Positions 1-8,952 of a stretch of 64,000 bases of DNA are shown piece by piece. Below the pieces are notes generated by a model. It was not told the origin of the DNA, did not search any database, and saw only the letters and a program-made list of their open reading frames with translations. The stretch is from Anaerococcus murdochii (GTDB taxonomy: Bacteria; Bacillota; Clostridia; Tissierellales; Peptoniphilaceae). The number at the start of each line of letters is the position of its first letter. Positions within the stretch are counted from its first letter, which is position 1. The translations under genes were made by a program, and so were the position numbers. Location: contig NZ_JAIPME010000002.1 in NCBI RefSeq assembly GCF_019957155.1, forward strand, positions 744,001-808,000, given 5' to 3'.

Positions 1-990
1 ATAGCCCTCAAAGATTTTTCTGAGAGGGAAATTTTATATTTAATAGACTTAGCGGCAGAATTTAAAGAATTGAAAGCCCAAAGAAAACTTCACAAATACC
101 TAGAAGGGCAAAATATTATCCTTCTTTTTGAGGAGGCTTCAGCAAGGACTAGGACTTCCTTTGAGATAGCAGCGGCTGATTTGGGAATGACTACATCCTT
201 TATTAACTACACCCAGGCAAAAATGGGCGAAAATGAATCGATTGAGGATACCATTTCTGTCTTTGATCGATATTACGACGGGATTGTCTATAGGGGCCAC
301 GAGCAAGACCTCCTAGAAAAATTGGTAAAAATTACAGAAGTGCCAATTTACAATGCTATGACAGATATGTTTCATCCTTCTCAGATGATTTCAGATATGC
401 TTACCATTAGGGAAAAATTTGGATATCTAAGAGGCCTAAAACTTGCATATCTTGGCTATCCTGGCGATATTATGCCTAACTCTCTAGTCATCACTTGTTC
501 AAAACTTGGTATAGATTTCGTAGGCTGCGGACCAAGGAAGTTTTTCCCGAGAAAAGACTTGGTCAGACTTTCTAGGAGATTTTCCGACAAGCACGACTCA
601 GATGTAATTTACACAGATGATATAGAAGAAGCAGTTGCAGATGCCGATATAATCTACACTGATATGTGGATTGCCCTTACAGAAAAGGACGACCCACCTA
701 TGGACAGGATAAGGAGGCTTTATCCTTACAGGGTAACTGATGAGGTCATGGCCATGTGCGATAAGGATGCGATTTTTATGCACTGTCTGCCAGCCTTCCA
801 CGATCACAAGTCAAATCTAGCAAAAAAAGTCTTAGCCAAACTCCCAGAAGATATGAAAGATTGGGATTTTAATGGGATGGAAGTTGCTGATTCGGTCTTT
901 AGGTCTGATAAATCCATGGTTTTCGACCAAACTGAAAACAGGATTCCTGCTGTGAAGGCGATTTTATATTCAACCTTAAAATACGATTAG
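1..990 (+). CDS. argF: ornithine carbamoyltransferase, 5' end cut
   Basis: Transfers the carbamoyl group of carbamoyl phosphate to ornithine to give citrulline, in arginine synthesis or, run backwards, in the arginine deiminase pathway; cytoplasmic. The reading frame is open from base 1 and the first residues (ALKDFSEREILYLIDLA) already look like the family's N-terminal helix, so the true start lies upstream; the TTG at 70 is internal. The carbamoyl-phosphate motif SARTRTSFE, the FHPSQM motif and the ornithine/catalytic motif MHCLPAFHD are all present. The C-terminus is complete and followed by a terminator. The HCLPAFHD form and the C-terminal end resemble catabolic ArcB proteins, but without the upstream neighbours I cannot choose between argF and arcB. 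Confidence 0.95.
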   Translation: MALKDFSEREILYLIDLAAEFKELKAQRKLHKYLEGQNIILLFEEASARTRTSFEIAAADLGMTTSFINYTQAKMGENESIEDTISVFDRYYDGIVYRGHEQDLLEKLVKITEVPIYNAMTDMFHPSQMISDMLTIREKFGYLRGLKLAYLGYPGDIMPNSLVITCSKLGIDFVGCGPRKFFPRKDLVRLSRRFSDKHDSDVIYTDDIEEAVADADIIYTDMWIALTEKDDPPMDRIRRLYPYRVTDEVMAMCDKDAIFMHCLPAFHDHKSNLAKKVLAKLPEDMKDWDFNGMEVADSVFRSDKSMVFDQTENRIPAVKAILYSTLKYD

Positions 991-993
991 AAA

Positions 994-1065
994 AAAGCTG
1001 GTAGAAATTTTGCGAAGTCCCCTTGCCTTAAGGGGATTTTCCTCATTGTCTACCAGCTTTTTAAT
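994..1065. terminator. terminator between convergent genes
   Basis: A 12-bp outer stem (AAAGCTGGTAGA at 994-1005 with its complement at 1049-1060) encloses a second hairpin of the form TCCCCTTnnnTAAGGGGA and ends in a T run. Mirror-image A and T runs suggest it works for both the carbamoyltransferase and the convergent gene on the other strand. Confidence 0.85.
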
Positions 1066-1068
1066 TGC

Positions 1069-1569
1069 TTATTTTTTTGTAAACCAAGGGATAACTCTAT
1101 TTACTCTCTTGCAATATAAGTCATATTCCTTGCCAAATTTTGCCCTTAGCCATTTTTCTTCGCTTTTTTTCATCAAAATTGTCAAATATATCCAGAAAAT
1201 AATTGGCAAGACTAACAAGAGATAATTTTTTGCAAATAGGAGAATTCCTGTAAAAATACATATAAAAGCGGTATAAACAGGATTTCTAACTATGCCATAA
1301 ACTCCGTTGGTAATAAGGATTTCATCCTTGACCCTTGCATTTATTTTTTGTATCAAAACAGCTTTTACCCATAAGTATAGGCCTAAAATTATTAAGATAA
1401 AACCCATAATTACAAAAAGTGTTTTAGCCTGGCCGACTTTCCCAATTTCTAAATATCCCTTATAATTTAAAACTAACCCTAGGATTGTTAGGATCAAACA
1501 AGATAGGACGTAGATGGGGCCAACTCCAAAGATAGGAAGAGAATTATTTTCTTTCATTTTTTTCTCCAT
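1069..1569 (-). CDS. isoprenylcysteine carboxyl methyltransferase-like membrane protein
   Basis: A 166-residue integral membrane protein of the ICMT/PEMT-type methyltransferase superfamily. It has about four hydrophobic segments (near residues 13-33, 48-68, 100-130) and the family C-terminal signature: NGVYGIVRNPVYTAF followed by EEKWLRAKFGKEYDLYCKRV, the region that binds S-adenosylmethionine in characterised members. The substrate in bacteria without prenylated proteins is unknown; lipid or small-molecule methylation is possible. It stands alone, convergent with the carbamoyltransferase gene, and its start is preceded by only a weak ribosome site. Confidence 0.8.
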   Translation of the reverse strand: MEKKMKENNSLPIFGVGPIYVLSCLILTILGLVLNYKGYLEIGKVGQAKTLFVIMGFILIILGLYLWVKAVLIQKINARVKDEILITNGVYGIVRNPVYTAFICIFTGILLFAKNYLLLVLPIIFWIYLTILMKKSEEKWLRAKFGKEYDLYCKRVNRVIPWFTKK

Positions 1570-1649
1570 TTAAAATAATATTTGCTATATTTTTATTATA
1601 TTGGCAGTCTAATTTCTCGGCAAGAATTTATGCAAGAATAAGCGCTCAT

Positions 1650-1665
1650 ATGAATGGATATTCAT
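1650..1665. promoter_or_regulatory. candidate metal-sensor operator (ArsR/SmtB-like inverted repeat)
   Basis: ATGAATGGATATTCAT is a perfect 6-4-6 inverted repeat of the kind bound by ArsR/SmtB-family metal sensors. A TATAAT sequence at 1682-1687 and an AT-rich Fur-like stretch (AATAATCACTATCAATATC, about 1685-1703) follow. It lies about 200 bases before the metal-efflux pair. No ArsR or Fur gene is visible nearby, so the regulator is unknown. Confidence 0.45.
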
Positions 1666-1867
1666 TATAAATAAGTTTGGTTATAATAATCACTATCAAT
1701 ATCAACTAACCTAAAAATTTAATCTTAACTAATAGAGGTTATCATTATTGCTAATTCAAGGTTTATCAAGGAAAAAATTAATAGAAAAACTTGATTTTGT
1801 AGAAAACTTAACTATAATAATATTACAATATTTATACAATATTAGTATGTATTTTAAGGAGAGTAAT

Positions 1868-2212
1868 ATGGTAAGTAAAAAGTTTATTAGAATCGGTGCA
1901 GGCGTTTTAGTTGGTGCTCTTGGTGGCAAGGTTCTAAGCTCACAGCTTGCTAAGAAAGCTGCTGTAGGCGCTGTTGCAGGTGGTCTTAGGGTTAAGGAAT
2001 CAATCGACAAAACAGTAGAACAAGTAAGAGTTTCTGCTGATGATATAGTTGCAGAAGCTAAGGAAGCCAATGCTAAAGAAGATTTAGAAAGAGCTAAAAA
2101 AGAAGCAGAGCTTAATATAGATGAGGTTGCCAAAGAAGACCTTATTAACCAAATCAAAGAAGAATTAAAAGAAGAAATCAAGGCAGAAATCAAAGAGGAT
2201 GAAGATAAATAA
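1868..2212 (+). CDS. DUF6110-like small protein, partner of metal ATPase
   Basis: A 114-residue protein with one N-terminal hydrophobic, glycine-rich segment (about residues 5-25, IRIGAGVLVGALGGKVLSS) followed by a charged helical tail rich in Glu and Lys. It resembles the DUF6110 family, small proteins that commonly precede heavy-metal P-type ATPases in Firmicutes; their role is unproven (metal delivery or ATPase accessory are suggestions). The ATG at 1868 is chosen because AAGGAGAG lies just upstream; the frame stays open further upstream to 1748, but that stretch is low complexity. Its stop codon overlaps the ATPase start by one base (TAATG), so translation is probably coupled. Confidence 0.75.
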   Translation: MVSKKFIRIGAGVLVGALGGKVLSSQLAKKAAVGAVAGGLRVKESIDKTVEQVRVSADDIVAEAKEANAKEDLERAKKEAELNIDEVAKEDLINQIKEELKEEIKAEIKEDEDK

Positions 2213-4287
2213 TGAGGGCAAGTTTAGCCCACAGGCTAGATACTAGGGCCAGGTTTGTCTATGAAGAAGACCTCTCCTTTGACCTAGCCAATAATTTAAA
2301 ATACTTAGTTCAAGGTTTGGAAGGAGTTAAGTTTTGTAAGGTAAATCCCCTTGCAAATTCCTTTACAGTTACATTTGAAAAGGGAAGTCTTCCAAACCTT
2401 GCCAGGTTTATCCTAGACCTTGATATAAAAACAATAAAAGACTTAGTTATTGATGATCCTGATTTCTACCCACAAGAGGAAGAGGATATTTTTAGGATTT
2501 TGAGGGATGCTTTCTATAGGAGAATTTTCTTTAGGTATTTCATACCAGCACCTCTAGGTCCATACTTCATTATGCTTAGGGCTTATCCATTTATCAGAGA
2601 CGGTTTAAAGGCTATCCGCCAGAGAAAACTTAATGTGGATCTTTTAGATGCCACAGCTATTTCTGTGTCCTTGGCAACAGGAGAATTTGGCGATGCGGCC
2701 AATATTATGTTCCTCTTGAATTTAGGTGAGAAATTAGAAGATTACACCTTAAAGAAATCCCAAGAAGATTTGGCCCATTCCCTTGCCTTAAATATTGACA
2801 AGGTATTTGTGGTTGAAGATGGCGAAAAATATCTAAAACCTCTTAAGGAAGTGGAAATAGGAGACCTTGTTGAAGTTGAAATGGGATCTACAATTCCAGT
2901 TGACGGTGAGGTTGTAGACGGCCTTGCCATGGTCAATGAAGCATCCTTCACAGGTGAAAGCGAACCTGTTAAGAAAAACAAGGGGTCAATTGTCTTTGCA
3001 GGTACAGCCCTCGAAGAAGGTAATATCCTTGTTAGGGTGAGCAAAAAATACGATGATTCAAGGCTAAGCCACATTATAAACCTCATTTCTGAAAGCGAAA
3101 GAAATAAGTCACTTTCACAGAAAAAGGCAGAAAATATGGCTGATTCCCTTGTAAAATACTCATTTATAGGTGCAGGACTCACCTACCTACTTACAAGAAA
3201 CTTCATCAAGGCTAAATCATTCTTGATGGTAGACTTTTCTTGTGCACTTAAATTGACAATTCCTATTGCAACTATGAAAGCAATAAGCCAAGCATCAGAT
3301 ATGGACGTTATAGTAAAGGGCGGCAAGTTTTTAGAAAACCTATCCCAAGCTGATACCATCGTTTTTGACAAGACTGGAACTTTGACTAAGTCAGAGCCAA
3401 GCCTTGCTAAGGTTATTGCCCTTACAGATATAAATGAGGATGAGTGTTTGAGAATAGCAGCCTGCCTTGAGGAACATTTCCCACATTCAATCGCCAATGC
3501 AGTTGTGAAGGCAGCTAAGGATAAGGACCTCCACCACGAGGAGATGCATTCAAAACCAGAATATATCGTAGCCCACGGTATAAGGGCCTATATAGCTGAC
3601 AGGGCAGCCCTAATTGGGTCAGAGCACTTCATTTTAGAAGACGAGGGTATAGAAATATCCGACCAAACAAGGCAAATGATTGATAAATTAAAAGAAAATT
3701 ATTCACTTTTATACTTGGCCTTTGCAGATAGGCTAATTGCTGTCCTTTGTATAGAAGACCCAATAAGGGAAGAGGCAGCAGGTATTATAAAAGATCTAAG
3801 AAAGCTAGGCTTTAAGGAAATTGCCATGCTCACAGGTGATGCAGAAAATGCAGCAGCCTCTGTTGCAAAAAGCCTAGGCCTAGACCATTACCAATCCCAA
3901 GTCCTTCCAGAAGACAAGGAAGCCTACGTCAGAAAAAAGAAGGCAGAAGGCAGGAAGGTCATCATGATAGGTGATGGCATAAATGATTCTGTGGCACTTT
4001 CAGCTGCAGATGTTGGCATAGCCATGCATCAAGGAGCTGACATAGCCAAGGAAATCTCCGACATATCCATAGGCACAGATAGCCTAGAGGGCCTTGTAGA
4101 TGCAATTAAACTTGCTAAGGCTATGGATAAGAGGATAAAGGCTGACTACAGAAAGATTGTAAGCATCAATTCAAGCCTAATTATCCTAGGAGTTTTAGGA
4201 TTTTTGTCAAATACAAATTCATCCCTAATCCACAACATGTCAACAGTAGCCATAGCTGGCCAAAATATGAATAATTACAGAATTTAA
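2212..4287 (+). CDS. heavy-metal translocating P1B-type ATPase, SCALK variant
   Basis: A membrane pump that uses ATP to move a metal ion, probably outward. The 691 residues show the actuator motif TGES (247-250), the phosphorylation site DKTGTLT with Asp386, an HFPHSIA form of the P1B His-Pro motif, and the hinge GDGIND (587-592). The N-terminus has a ferredoxin-like region but no CxxC metal-binding motif. The transmembrane metal site, normally CPC, SPC or TPC, reads S-C-A-L-K (343-347), so the usual proline is missing. The C-terminal membrane helices end in HNMSTVAIAGQNMN instead of the common HNxSTVxVVLN. The DUF6110 partner sits immediately upstream. The metal cannot be named from the sequence. 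Confidence 0.9.
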   Translation: MRASLAHRLDTRARFVYEEDLSFDLANNLKYLVQGLEGVKFCKVNPLANSFTVTFEKGSLPNLARFILDLDIKTIKDLVIDDPDFYPQEEEDIFRILRDAFYRRIFFRYFIPAPLGPYFIMLRAYPFIRDGLKAIRQRKLNVDLLDATAISVSLATGEFGDAANIMFLLNLGEKLEDYTLKKSQEDLAHSLALNIDKVFVVEDGEKYLKPLKEVEIGDLVEVEMGSTIPVDGEVVDGLAMVNEASFTGESEPVKKNKGSIVFAGTALEEGNILVRVSKKYDDSRLSHIINLISESERNKSLSQKKAENMADSLVKYSFIGAGLTYLLTRNFIKAKSFLMVDFSCALKLTIPIATMKAISQASDMDVIVKGGKFLENLSQADTIVFDKTGTLTKSEPSLAKVIALTDINEDECLRIAACLEEHFPHSIANAVVKAAKDKDLHHEEMHSKPEYIVAHGIRAYIADRAALIGSEHFILEDEGIEISDQTRQMIDKLKENYSLLYLAFADRLIAVLCIEDPIREEAAGIIKDLRKLGFKEIAMLTGDAENAAASVAKSLGLDHYQSQVLPEDKEAYVRKKKAEGRKVIMIGDGINDSVALSAADVGIAMHQGADIAKEISDISIGTDSLEGLVDAIKLAKAMDKRIKADYRKIVSINSSLIILGVLGFLSNTNSSLIHNMSTVAIAGQNMNNYRI

Positions 4288-4312
4288 AAATTTTATTAGA
4301 TAATGAGCAAAG

Positions 4313-4360
4313 AAAAAGCCAGTGTAAAATTAATTTTTACTCTGGCTTTTCTTTTTTTTT
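4313..4360. terminator. terminator after the metal ATPase
   Basis: AAAAGCCAGTGTAAAA pairs with TTTTACTCTGGCTTTT around a five-base loop and is followed by a run of nine T. It sits between the ATPase and the convergent histidine kinase gene. Confidence 0.9.
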
Positions 4361-4388
4361 GAAAAAAATTGTGGTTAATTATGGATAA

Positions 4389-5678
4389 TCAAAGGTCAAA
4401 GATAAAGGAAACCTCAAGGCCTGGGTCCTTATTTTTTACGAGGAAATTTCCCCCATGCAATTCAGCTATTTGTTTGGAAATAAAAATCCCCAAGCCATGC
4501 CTTGTAATATTAGTCAAATCTTCCTCGTTAATTCTTTTTATTATATCATCATCCACTCCGCAGCCTTGGTCTAAGACCTCTATTCTTAGCTGATTATCAG
4601 GGCTTGAAATTATCAATTCGATTTTCCCATCGGTATAGGCAAGGGAATTTTTTAAGATATTTTCTACCATCCTATAAAACAAGGTTGGATCCATTTTGAT
4701 TTTTATATCTGGATCCCTTAGCCTATTTTCAAAGACAATTTCTCTTTCGGGATTTTCATTTAACTTATCGACTATGACTTTTCGGATTACTTTTAAGGGG
4801 CTTTTTGCCTCAAAATTCTCCTTGTCGATGTTGGCAAGGGACATAGTTAGATTGAGGCCTTCTAGGATATTTGAAATTTTCAAAATTTGATCTTGGATAT
4901 TTCTAGTATCGAGCTCATTTTTGTTTTCTTTATTAAGTTCCCAGGAAATTTTTGCAAGAGGAGTCCTCACATCGTGGCTTACTCCCCTAATCCACTTACT
5001 TTGTGATTTTTTTAAGTTATTATATTTTTCGTTGGCCTTGTTAATTGAAAGGGCAAGGTCTTTTAATTCTCCGTTTTCATCTAGTTTTTCATAGTCATCT
5101 TCAAAAAGCTTATCAATGGCCTTTTGAAAAGGCGAAATATTTTTAAGTATATCTCTTATATCCATCCTGTAAAAGACATAGACAAAGAGCAAAAATAAAA
5201 CTATAAATATGACAACTAGCCACATATTAAATACAAGATTCTGGTAGTTATAATAATTAAAGGGCAACTTATCCAGGGAATTTTTTGGATAGGCAAAAAG
5301 GATTAGGCCATCTCCTATAATATAGGTAAAAACAGGGTAGTCAGCCAAGTAGTACCTGGTAAAGCCAGCTACATCTGTGATTTCTAATTTATTTTTAACC
5401 TCTCTTGGCTTGTTGAAAGATTCTATGACTTTGCCATCCTTATCTAGCCTTATGGCCCAAATATCTTTTTCTTTTAAAAAGTCCTTGTTTTTTTCGTTAA
5501 GGTAGGAGTCGGTTTTATTGTTTTCTACATAGGAATAAAGGTCATTAGGATTTGGATATTTATCTCCCAACTTATAGTTTAGGTAGAGAAAGACCATTAG
5601 CAAAAATGTCAAGAAAAACAAAAGAGCAAGGATTCTAATTACGATTTTTTTAAATCTTTTTATAATGTAATTAAACAT
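4389..5678 (-). CDS. sensor histidine kinase
   Basis: Membrane sensor kinase of 429 residues. Transmembrane helices at about 12-33 and 150-172 flank an extracellular sensor domain of about 115 residues with no recognisable fold. A short HAMP-like linker follows, then the H-box SHDVRTPLAK (His near 235), the N-box ENILKNSLAYTDG, and the G-boxes DQGCGVDD and RHGLGIFISKQIAELHGG of an ATP-binding domain. It autophosphorylates and passes phosphate to the response regulator encoded one base upstream. The pair diverges from an ABC exporter of the lantibiotic-protection type, so peptide stress sensing at the membrane is the likely job, although the large extracellular domain differs from the small-loop BceS type. 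Confidence 0.93.
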   Translation of the reverse strand: MFNYIIKRFKKIVIRILALLFFLTFLLMVFLYLNYKLGDKYPNPNDLYSYVENNKTDSYLNEKNKDFLKEKDIWAIRLDKDGKVIESFNKPREVKNKLEITDVAGFTRYYLADYPVFTYIIGDGLILFAYPKNSLDKLPFNYYNYQNLVFNMWLVVIFIVLFLLFVYVFYRMDIRDILKNISPFQKAIDKLFEDDYEKLDENGELKDLALSINKANEKYNNLKKSQSKWIRGVSHDVRTPLAKISWELNKENKNELDTRNIQDQILKISNILEGLNLTMSLANIDKENFEAKSPLKVIRKVIVDKLNENPEREIVFENRLRDPDIKIKMDPTLFYRMVENILKNSLAYTDGKIELIISSPDNQLRIEVLDQGCGVDDDIIKRINEEDLTNITRHGLGIFISKQIAELHGGNFLVKNKDPGLEVSFIFDL

Positions 5679-5679
5679 C

Positions 5680-6375
5680 TTAGTCTTCCTTCACCAGTTT
5701 ATAGCCCAAACCTTTGATGGTAATTAGGATTTTTGGATCTCTCGGATTGTCTTCGAGTTTTTCACGAATCCTGTAAATGTGGGTTATCAATGTGTTTTCA
5801 TACCCATAGGAATCTTCCCAAATATTTTCCAAAATACGGTCAATAGAGACAATCATATTTATGTTGTCGGCTAGGTAGGCCAGGATTTTAAATTGGGTGG
5901 CAGTTAGGGGGATTTCCTCTGCATTTTTTATGAGGATGCCCTTGGACTTATCGAAAATTACCTTTCCTAAATTAATTTTCTCGTCGTTTTTTATTTTTTT
6001 ACTGCGTCTTAAAACCGCATCAATCCTCCAAAGGAGTTCATCAGGGAAAAATGGCTTGACAAGGTAGTCGTCGGCCTTGTTTTCAAAACCTTCCTTCCTG
6101 TCATCTATCCCATCAAGGGCGGAGAGGATTATGACTGCCATATCTGAGGTCTTTCTTATTTCCTTTAAAAGATCAAAACCACTCCCGTCGGGTAGCATCA
6201 GGTCAAGGACCACTAGGTCAATTTTGAAATTTGCAAGCTTAAACCTTGATTCCTTGAGGTTTTTGGCGGTATAAATCTTATTAAAACCCTTTTCTTTCAA
6301 AAAATTATATAAATTTTCCAATAAATTTGTTTCGTCATCTACTATTAGTATGTTGAAATTTTTTCTAAAATCCAT
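5680..6375 (-). CDS. OmpR/PhoB-family response regulator
   Basis: DNA-binding partner of the adjacent kinase, 231 residues. The receiver domain (about 1-122) has the acidic pair in ILIVDDE, the phospho-acceptor Asp in VLDLMLPDGSG and the Lys in DDYLVKPF. The C-terminal winged helix (about 135-229) shows the usual LTATQFKILAYL and a GYKL ending. The start follows AAGGAGGAG at good spacing. Only one base separates its stop from the kinase start. It probably controls the divergent ABC genes from the 128-base gap shared with them; I see no clear direct-repeat operator there. Confidence 0.94.
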   Translation of the reverse strand: MDFRKNFNILIVDDETNLLENLYNFLKEKGFNKIYTAKNLKESRFKLANFKIDLVVLDLMLPDGSGFDLLKEIRKTSDMAVIILSALDGIDDRKEGFENKADDYLVKPFFPDELLWRIDAVLRRSKKIKNDEKINLGKVIFDKSKGILIKNAEEIPLTATQFKILAYLADNINMIVSIDRILENIWEDSYGYENTLITHIYRIREKLEDNPRDPKILITIKGLGYKLVKED

Positions 6376-6503
6376 TGAGCTCCTCCTTGCTATCCTAATT
6401 ATACACCAGACTTTTAGATTTTTGGTTTTTGTGATGTAAAAGTGACCTTGCTTAAAGCTTATTTTTATCTTAGCCTGGTATCCTTTTTGTAGGAGGAATA
6501 ATT

Positions 6504-7397
6504 ATGAACAAAATCTTAGAAATAAAAAATTTACAAAAATCCTATAATAATAAGAAAGTCCTAGATATTGACCACCTAGAAATTGCTCAAGGTTCAATTT
6601 ATGGCCTAATAGGCAAAAATGGAGCTGGAAAGTCAACTCTTATGAAGCTTATACTAGGTCTTGTTAAAAAAGACGGAGGGGAAATCAAGGTTTTTGGTCA
6701 AGAAGTAAGTCCCAAAAACCAAAAAGACCTTAACAAAAATCTCGGAGCCCTAATTGAAAATCCATCTTTCTACGACCACTTAAGTGGCTATGAAAATCTT
6801 GAAATAATTTGCGAGCTTAAGGGAATAGATAAGGGAGAAATTTCAAAAACTCTTAACCTTGTTGGCCTTAACAATGTGGGCAAGAAAAAAGCAAGGGATT
6901 ATTCGCTGGGTATGAAACAAAGACTTGGAATTGCAATTGCCCTAATAGGTAGTCCAAAGTTATTAATCTTAGATGAACCAATAAATGGCCTCGATCCTCA
7001 GGGAATTGAGGAAATGAGAAACTTATTTAAAAACATAGTGAAAAACACTTCCACAAGCATTCTGATTTCTTCACACATCCTTGATGAGATGGAAAAAATC
7101 TCCACCCACATCGGTATCCTCAAGGAAGGAAAATTAACTTATAATGGAAGTTTGGAAGACTATAGAAAACTCCATCCACCATTTATTTCCATCCAAACAT
7201 CTGACAATCAAAAAGCTCTCGCTCTTTTAGACTTAGATCAGGTAAGGATAGACGGTAAAAAGATTATTTTGGGCAAAGTTTCTAACCAAAAAATATCTGA
7301 GATAGTAAATTTCTTGCATGGCAAGGTTGATATATACAGGATTGAAGAAGAAAAAGAAAGCCTAGAAAAACTCTTTATCGAAGAAAGTAGGTCTTAA
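6504..7397 (+). CDS. ABC exporter ATP-binding protein, lantibiotic-protection type
   Basis: Cytoplasmic ATPase of 297 residues in the BcrA/lantibiotic-immunity branch. Walker A GKNGAGKST, signature YSLGMKQRLG (the LSGGQ form characteristic of drug and antibiotic exporters) and Walker B LLILDEPINGLDP are intact, with the C-terminal tail of about 80 residues usual in this branch. The start is set by GTAGGAGG. The stop is one base before the first permease gene, so the three ABC genes form one operon, divergent from the two-component genes. Confidence 0.93.
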   Translation: MNKILEIKNLQKSYNNKKVLDIDHLEIAQGSIYGLIGKNGAGKSTLMKLILGLVKKDGGEIKVFGQEVSPKNQKDLNKNLGALIENPSFYDHLSGYENLEIICELKGIDKGEISKTLNLVGLNNVGKKKARDYSLGMKQRLGIAIALIGSPKLLILDEPINGLDPQGIEEMRNLFKNIVKNTSTSILISSHILDEMEKISTHIGILKEGKLTYNGSLEDYRKLHPPFISIQTSDNQKALALLDLDQVRIDGKKIILGKVSNQKISEIVNFLHGKVDIYRIEEEKESLEKLFIEESRS

Positions 7398-7398
7398 T

Positions 7399-8151
7399 AT
7401 GGCAAACTTAGAAAGAAAAAAATACAAAAGACTTGGGATAAATTTCTTAATCCTAATGGTATTTTTCGCTCAAATGCTAATGGTAGCAGGGGTCAGTCAT
7501 TCAAAATCATTTGCGGAAGGAAATTATCCCCTAGCCTATATCTTAGACACCTATCTATTTATTTCCTTATTGATAAATCCAATTTTAATCTCATCTTTGG
7601 TTAAAAAAGTGATTGAAATCGAGGAAAAAAATAAGATGTGGCAGTTACAAGTAAGTCTTGGAGAAAAAGTAAACTCTATACTCATAAATAAATTTAAAAA
7701 CCTATCTTTAAAGCTAGTTTTATTGCAAATAGTAGAAGCTTTTGTCTTTCTCCTACTAGCAAAAAAGTCGGCTCATTTTAATATGGACACTGATATGATA
7801 TTAAGATTTGCCTTAGTAAACCTATCTGCCATAATAATAAATTTATTTTTTATGGCCCTATTTATGATAATAGAAATGAAATCAAAAAGAGTCTACACCC
7901 TGTCATTTATTTCAATAATTGGAGGGCTAACTGGAGTAATAACCATGCTTACATCAGAGACTCTTGCCTTTGTAAATCCCTTTGCTTGGATGGCTAGTTT
8001 ATTGAATATTTCCTATGTAAGCGAAGGTGGAAAATTTATCCAGGTTCTAAATCCAATAAATTTTTATACACCAATCATTGCCCTTATCCTTTTAATAGCC
8101 TGTCTAACATACCTAAAGGCAATGAATTCTTACAATTTATATAAAGACTAG
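7399..8151 (+). CDS. lantibiotic-protection-type ABC permease 1
   Basis: Membrane subunit of the exporter, 250 residues with about six hydrophobic segments in the layout of the MutE/EpiE/BcrB permeases of Gram-positive bacteria: an early helix, a cytoplasmic loop rich in Lys and Glu (around 72-90), then paired helices. Such transporters remove or shield the cell from membrane-acting peptides such as lantibiotics or bacitracin. The assignment rests on topology and on the adjacent ATPase; the actual substrate is unknown. Eight bases separate it from the second permease. Confidence 0.82.
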   Translation: MANLERKKYKRLGINFLILMVFFAQMLMVAGVSHSKSFAEGNYPLAYILDTYLFISLLINPILISSLVKKVIEIEEKNKMWQLQVSLGEKVNSILINKFKNLSLKLVLLQIVEAFVFLLLAKKSAHFNMDTDMILRFALVNLSAIIINLFFMALFMIIEMKSKRVYTLSFISIIGGLTGVITMLTSETLAFVNPFAWMASLLNISYVSEGGKFIQVLNPINFYTPIIALILLIACLTYLKAMNSYNLYKD

Positions 8152-8159
8152 GAGGAAAA

Positions 8160-8864
8160 ATGTTAAAATTAGAATTTAAAAAAATAAAATTTATAAATAT
8201 CTTGTTGGTAAGTCTGATAATTCCCCTACTAGCCAACACCTTTGGCCTTATAAACTTTATGGGAAATAGGGAAACATTGACCAATGAATGGCAATCTTTG
8301 TGGACCCAGGTTAGCTTGTTTTACTTTTCATTTTTCTATATACCTCTAATTGCAATAGTAATAGCAAGTCTTTGGGCGACAGAACACAGGGCGGGCCTAA
8401 AATTTATTAGACTAAGCCCAAAGAAAAATATGGCCTTTGTAGGGGCAAAGTTGATTTTGGCCTTTCTTATAATTTGCCTTTGCCAATTATATTTTCTTGG
8501 ACTTTTTTACCTGGGAGGAAAATATATAGGAGGATTTTCGACCATTGATTTTTCTATATATTTTTATTATATAGGTCTTAGCATCTTGCTTGCCCTACCA
8601 ATAATTGGAATCTTTGGAGCCCTAGCCATAAGGATAAGGTCTTTTGGGATCACAGTTCTCCTATCTACAATCTTTACCATGTTTGGATTTGCAAGTGCCT
8701 TTAGGTCTTTAAAAATTGTAGGTCTAAGCTTTTTGGCAATAGAGGCTAATAATTTAAGGTTCATAAATCCACACGATTTGGTCTTATTATTTATTTTTGC
8801 TCTGGGAGAATTAGTAATTTTCTTTTACCTTTCAAATAGATTCTTAAAATACGAAAATAAGTAA
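8160..8864 (+). CDS. lantibiotic-protection-type ABC permease 2
   Basis: Second membrane subunit, 234 residues and about six transmembrane helices, similar in layout to the first permease (a short charged N-terminus LKLEFKKIKF, then an early helix). A heterodimeric permease with one ATPase is the usual MutFEG/EpiFEG arrangement. It has a good ribosome site (AGGAGG) in the gap after the first permease. No immunity lipoprotein or peptide precursor gene is present, so this looks like resistance rather than self-immunity. Confidence 0.82.
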   Translation: MLKLEFKKIKFINILLVSLIIPLLANTFGLINFMGNRETLTNEWQSLWTQVSLFYFSFFYIPLIAIVIASLWATEHRAGLKFIRLSPKKNMAFVGAKLILAFLIICLCQLYFLGLFYLGGKYIGGFSTIDFSIYFYYIGLSILLALPIIGIFGALAIRIRSFGITVLLSTIFTMFGFASAFRSLKIVGLSFLAIEANNLRFINPHDLVLLFIFALGELVIFFYLSNRFLKYENK

Positions 8865-8910
8865 TTTTCAAAAAGTATTTATAGCTAACCTTGATTTTGG
8901 CCTATAAAAT

Positions 8911-8939
8911 TTGACACATTATAAATTTTGATGTATTAT
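8911..8939 (+). promoter_or_regulatory. promoter of the T-box leader
   Basis: TTGACA (8911-8916), a 17-base spacer and TATTAT (8934-8939) make a strong vegetative-type promoter just upstream of the T-box RNA. Confidence 0.8.
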
Positions 8940-8952
8940 TATAGAAAATAAA

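Noticed and set aside
1748-1867. Upstream extension of the DUF6110 protein by 40 residues
   Set aside because: The ATG at 1868 has AAGGAGAG before it and starts the recognised family; the upstream part is AT-rich and lacks a ribosome site.
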